Of a DNA stretch of 64,000 nucleotides, positions 61,801-64,000 are shown piece after piece. Under the pieces are notes generated by a model, which made no database searches, was not told the DNA's origin, and was given only the letters and a program-made list of their open reading frames with translations. The DNA lies in contig NW_027476966.1 in the NCBI RefSeq assembly GCF_051020955.1, forward strand, positions 50,007-114,006. Reading direction: 5' to 3'. The number at the start of each line of letters is the position of its first letter. Positions within the stretch are counted from its first letter, which is position 1. This stretch comes from Megalopta genalis (taxonomy: Eukaryota; Arthropoda; Insecta; Hymenoptera; Halictidae). Position numbers and translations under genes: made by a program.

Positions 61801-64000
61801 GCGAAGTGGAAGACTTATCTTCGAATCCATGCGAAACGTATAGTTTAGCTTCAAATACTTGTTATATACATGATTTAGCTTCAACAGCATGCGAAAAATC
61901 GAGTTAGCTTCAATCCGTGCGAAACACATGATTTAGCTTCAAATCAATGCGAAGTAGGAGGCTTATCTTCGAATCCATGCGAAACAAATGGTTTAGCTTC
62001 AAATACTTGTGATATACATTGATTTAGCTTCAACTGCATGCGATACAAACGAGTTAGCTTAAAATCCATGCGGAACACATGATTTAGCTTCAAATCAATG
62101 CGAAGTAGAAGGCTGATCTTCGAATCCATGCGAAGCAAATGGTTTAGCTTCAAATACTTTTGATACACTTGATTTAGCTTCAACAGCATGCGAAACAAAC
62201 GAGTTAGCTTCAAATCCATGCGAAACACATGATTTAGCATCAAATCAATGCGATGTGGAAGGCTTATCTTCGAATCCATGCGAAACAAATGGTTTAGCTT
62301 CAAATGCTTGTGATATACATGATTCAGCTTCAACTGCATGCGAACAAATGAGTAGCTTTAAATCCATGCGAAACACATGATTTAGATTAAAATTAATGCG
62401 AAGTAGAAGGCTTATCTTCGAATCCATGCGAAGCAAATGGTTTAACTTCAAATACTTTTGATACACTTGAGTAGCTTCAGCATCATGCGAAACAAACGAG
62501 TTAGCTTCAAATCCTTGCGAAACACATGATTTAGCATCAAATCAATGCGAAGTGGAAGACTTATCTTCGAATCAATGCGAAACGAATAGTTTAGCTTCAA
62601 ATACTTGTGATATACATGATTCAGCTTCAACTGCATGCGAAACAAACGAGTTAGCTTTAAATCCATGCGAAACACATGATTTAGCTTCAAATCAATGCGA
62701 ATTAGAAGGGTTGTCTTGGAATCCATGCGAAACGTATGATATAGCTACAAATACTTGTGATTTACATGATTTAGCTTCAACAGCATGCGAAAAAACGAGT
62801 TAGCTTCAAATCCATGCGAAACACATGATTTAGCTTCAAATCAATGCGAAGTAGGAGGCTTACCTTCGATCCTATGCGATACAAATGGTTTAGCTTCAAA
62901 TACTTGTGATATACATGATTTAGCTTCAACAGCATGCGAAACAAACGAGTTATCTTCAAATCCATGCGAAACACATGATTTAGCATCAAATCAATGCGAA
63001 GTAGAAGGCTGATCTTCGAATCCATGCGGTAACAAATGGTTAGCTGCAAATACTTGTGATATACATGATTTAGCTTCAACTGCATGCGAAACAAACGAGT
63101 TAGCTGCTAATCCATGCGAAACACATGATTTAGATTAAAATCAATGCGAAGTAGAAGGCTTATTCTCGAATCCATGCGAAACAAATGGTTTAGCTTCAAA
63201 TCCTTGTGATATACATGATTTAGCTTCAACTGCATGCGAAACAAACGAGTTAGCTTAAAATCCATGCGGAACACATGATTTAGCTTCAAATCAATGCGAA
63301 GTAGAAAGCTGATCTTCGAATCCATGCGAAGCAAATGGTTTAGCTTCAAATACTTTTGATACACTTGATTTAGCTTCAACAGCATGCGAAACAAACGAGT
63401 TAGCTTCAAATCCATGCGAAACACATGATTTAGCATCAAATCAATGCGATGTGGAAGGCTTAATCTTCGATCCATGCGAAACGAATAGTTTAGCTTCAAA
63501 TACTTGTGATATACATGATTCAGCTTCTAACTGCATGCGAAACAAATGGGTTAGCTTTAAATCCATGCGAAACACATGATTTAGATTAAAATCAATGCGA
63601 AGTAGAAGGCTTATCTTCGAATCCATGCGCAACAAATGGGTTTAGCTTCAAATGCTTGTGATATACATGATTAGCTACAACTGCATGCGAAAAAACGAGT
63701 AGCTTCAAAACCAAGCGAAAACACATGATTTAGCCTCAAATCAATGCGAAGTAGAAGGCTAGGTTCGAATAAATGCGAAACAAATGGTTTAGCTTCAAAT
63801 ACTTGTGGATATATATGATTTAGCTTCAACAGCATGCGAAACAAACGAGTTAGCTTCAAATCCATGCGAAACACATGATTTAGCTTCAAATCAATGCGGA
63901 GTAGGAGGCTTATCTCCGATCCCATGCGATACAAATGGTTTAGCTTCAAAAACTTGTGATATAGATGATTGAGCTTCAACAGCATGCGAAACAAATGAGT
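57232..64000 (+). repeat. Array segment VI: same satellite with dense single-base indels
   Basis: The segment continues families V and U, but the 30-bp register breaks about once per 150 bp. Examples: AGAAGCTTATC lacking a G near 58,313 and 59,084; GATTAGC lacking a T near 58,462, 58,698, 58,848 and 63,671; GATACAACTTG with an extra A near 59,289; ACCTCGATCC lacking a T near 59,991; CTTCTAACTGC with an extra T near 63,526. I count more than 40 such changes. They are almost all single-base, mostly in short homopolymers, and not shared between neighbouring copies, unlike indels in the first 57 kb. This resembles uncorrected long-read sequence. Open frames here are broken accordingly and should not be interpreted. 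Confidence 0.85.
57233..57270 (+). repeat. 19-bp tandem duplication inside a monomer
   Basis: GAAGTAGAAGGCTTAGCTT occurs twice in a row (57,233-57,251 and 57,252-57,270). The related place near 51,200 has one copy. Nineteen bp does not fit the 30-bp register. It stands at the start of the indel-rich tail. Confidence 0.85.

Larger units (their letters stand above)
1..64000 (+). repeat. Satellite array: 30-bp monomer, 150-bp five-monomer higher-order repeat
   Basis: The entire window reads as head-to-tail 30-bp monomers with no interruption by other sequence and no inverted monomer. Each monomer starts near GATTTAGCTTC and has ATGCGAA (TTGTGAT in class D) at positions 18-24. Five classes alternate in fixed order. 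Class A begins GAGTTAGC and ends AAACACAT. Class B carries CAATGCGAAGTAGAA. Class C begins GGCTTATCTTCGAA. Class D carries ACTTGTGATATACAT. Class E carries AACAGCATGCG or AACTGCATGCG. A consensus monomer is about 33% GC. All three frames on both strands hold recurrent stops, and no splice-like or unique flanks are visible, so I read it as non-coding satellite DNA. Array size, strict orientation and lack of genes favour a eukaryotic heterochromatic locus. Both array ends lie outside the window. No database comparison was possible, so I cannot say whether the family is known. Confidence 0.96.

Noticed and set aside
1..64000. CRISPR array (repeat unit near 30 bp)
   Set aside because: There are no spacers: repeats abut directly, and the monomers themselves vary in a five-class order.
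1..64000. Heat-shock-type GAA/TTC elements
   Set aside because: TTC and GAA occur in each monomer but ten bases apart, not as contiguous nGAAn blocks in alternating orientation.
1..64000. Telomeric repeat or subtelomeric junction
   Set aside because: No run of short TTAGGG-like or TTTAGGG-like units was seen. TTTAG inside monomers is part of the 30-bp unit.
1..64000. tRNA, rRNA, transposon ends, hairpin terminators
   Set aside because: None stands out. Any short palindromes (GCATGC, TTCGAA, AAGCTT) belong to the monomer and recur with it.

Overview
The whole 64-kb window is one satellite DNA array. I see no unique sequence, no gene I would defend, no RNA gene, no transposon and no CRISPR array. 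The basic unit is a 30-bp monomer with the skeleton GATTTAGCTTC...CATGCGAA..., always in the same orientation. Five monomer classes (A to E) follow one another in fixed order and make a 150-bp higher-order repeat (HOR). The window holds about 2,130 monomers, or roughly 427 HORs. A stop-ridden, strictly head-to-tail array of this size points to eukaryotic heterochromatin (centromeric, pericentromeric or subtelomeric) in an AT-rich genome. The species cannot be named from this sequence.

Layout. Positions 1-8,226 carry a 31-bp marker monomer at growing intervals. Positions 8,227-24,249 carry six of eight copies of a divergent 390-bp block (block Q) and a 3.6-kb tandem duplication. Positions 24,250-35,915 are built from a duplication of period 6,332 bp whose copies differ at three bases that I noticed. 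Positions 35,916-48,944 are a mosaic of segments also found elsewhere in the window, including a 2.5-kb segment repeated 36,840 bp away with only about a dozen differences. Positions 48,945-57,231 have no 31-bp marker after 44,736 and consist of two kilobase-scale families. Positions 57,232-64,000 continue the same families but contain more than 40 single-base indels, which looks like unpolished consensus near a contig end.

Register accounting. Up to about 57.2 kb almost every monomer is exactly 30 bp. The exceptions are 31-bp monomers, 29-bp monomers mostly at A-runs, and a few single-base losses. For the duplications I checked they explain the offsets: 6,332 = 211 x 30 + 3 - 1, and 7,833 = 261 x 30 + 4 - 1.

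Coding history. Because 30 is divisible by 3, several frames stay open for hundreds of codons. The longest open frames (to 484 codons, minus strand) lie in the frame whose SECOND codon positions vary most between monomer classes, so they are poor gene candidates. The plus-strand frame encodes a decapeptide of the form xLASNxCETx, with Leu, Ser and Cys invariant across the five classes, AT-rich third positions and most variation at third positions. I infer, weakly, that the satellite grew from a coding minisatellite for a Cys-containing decapeptide repeat and later decayed: several different stop-bearing monomer types have spread through the array.
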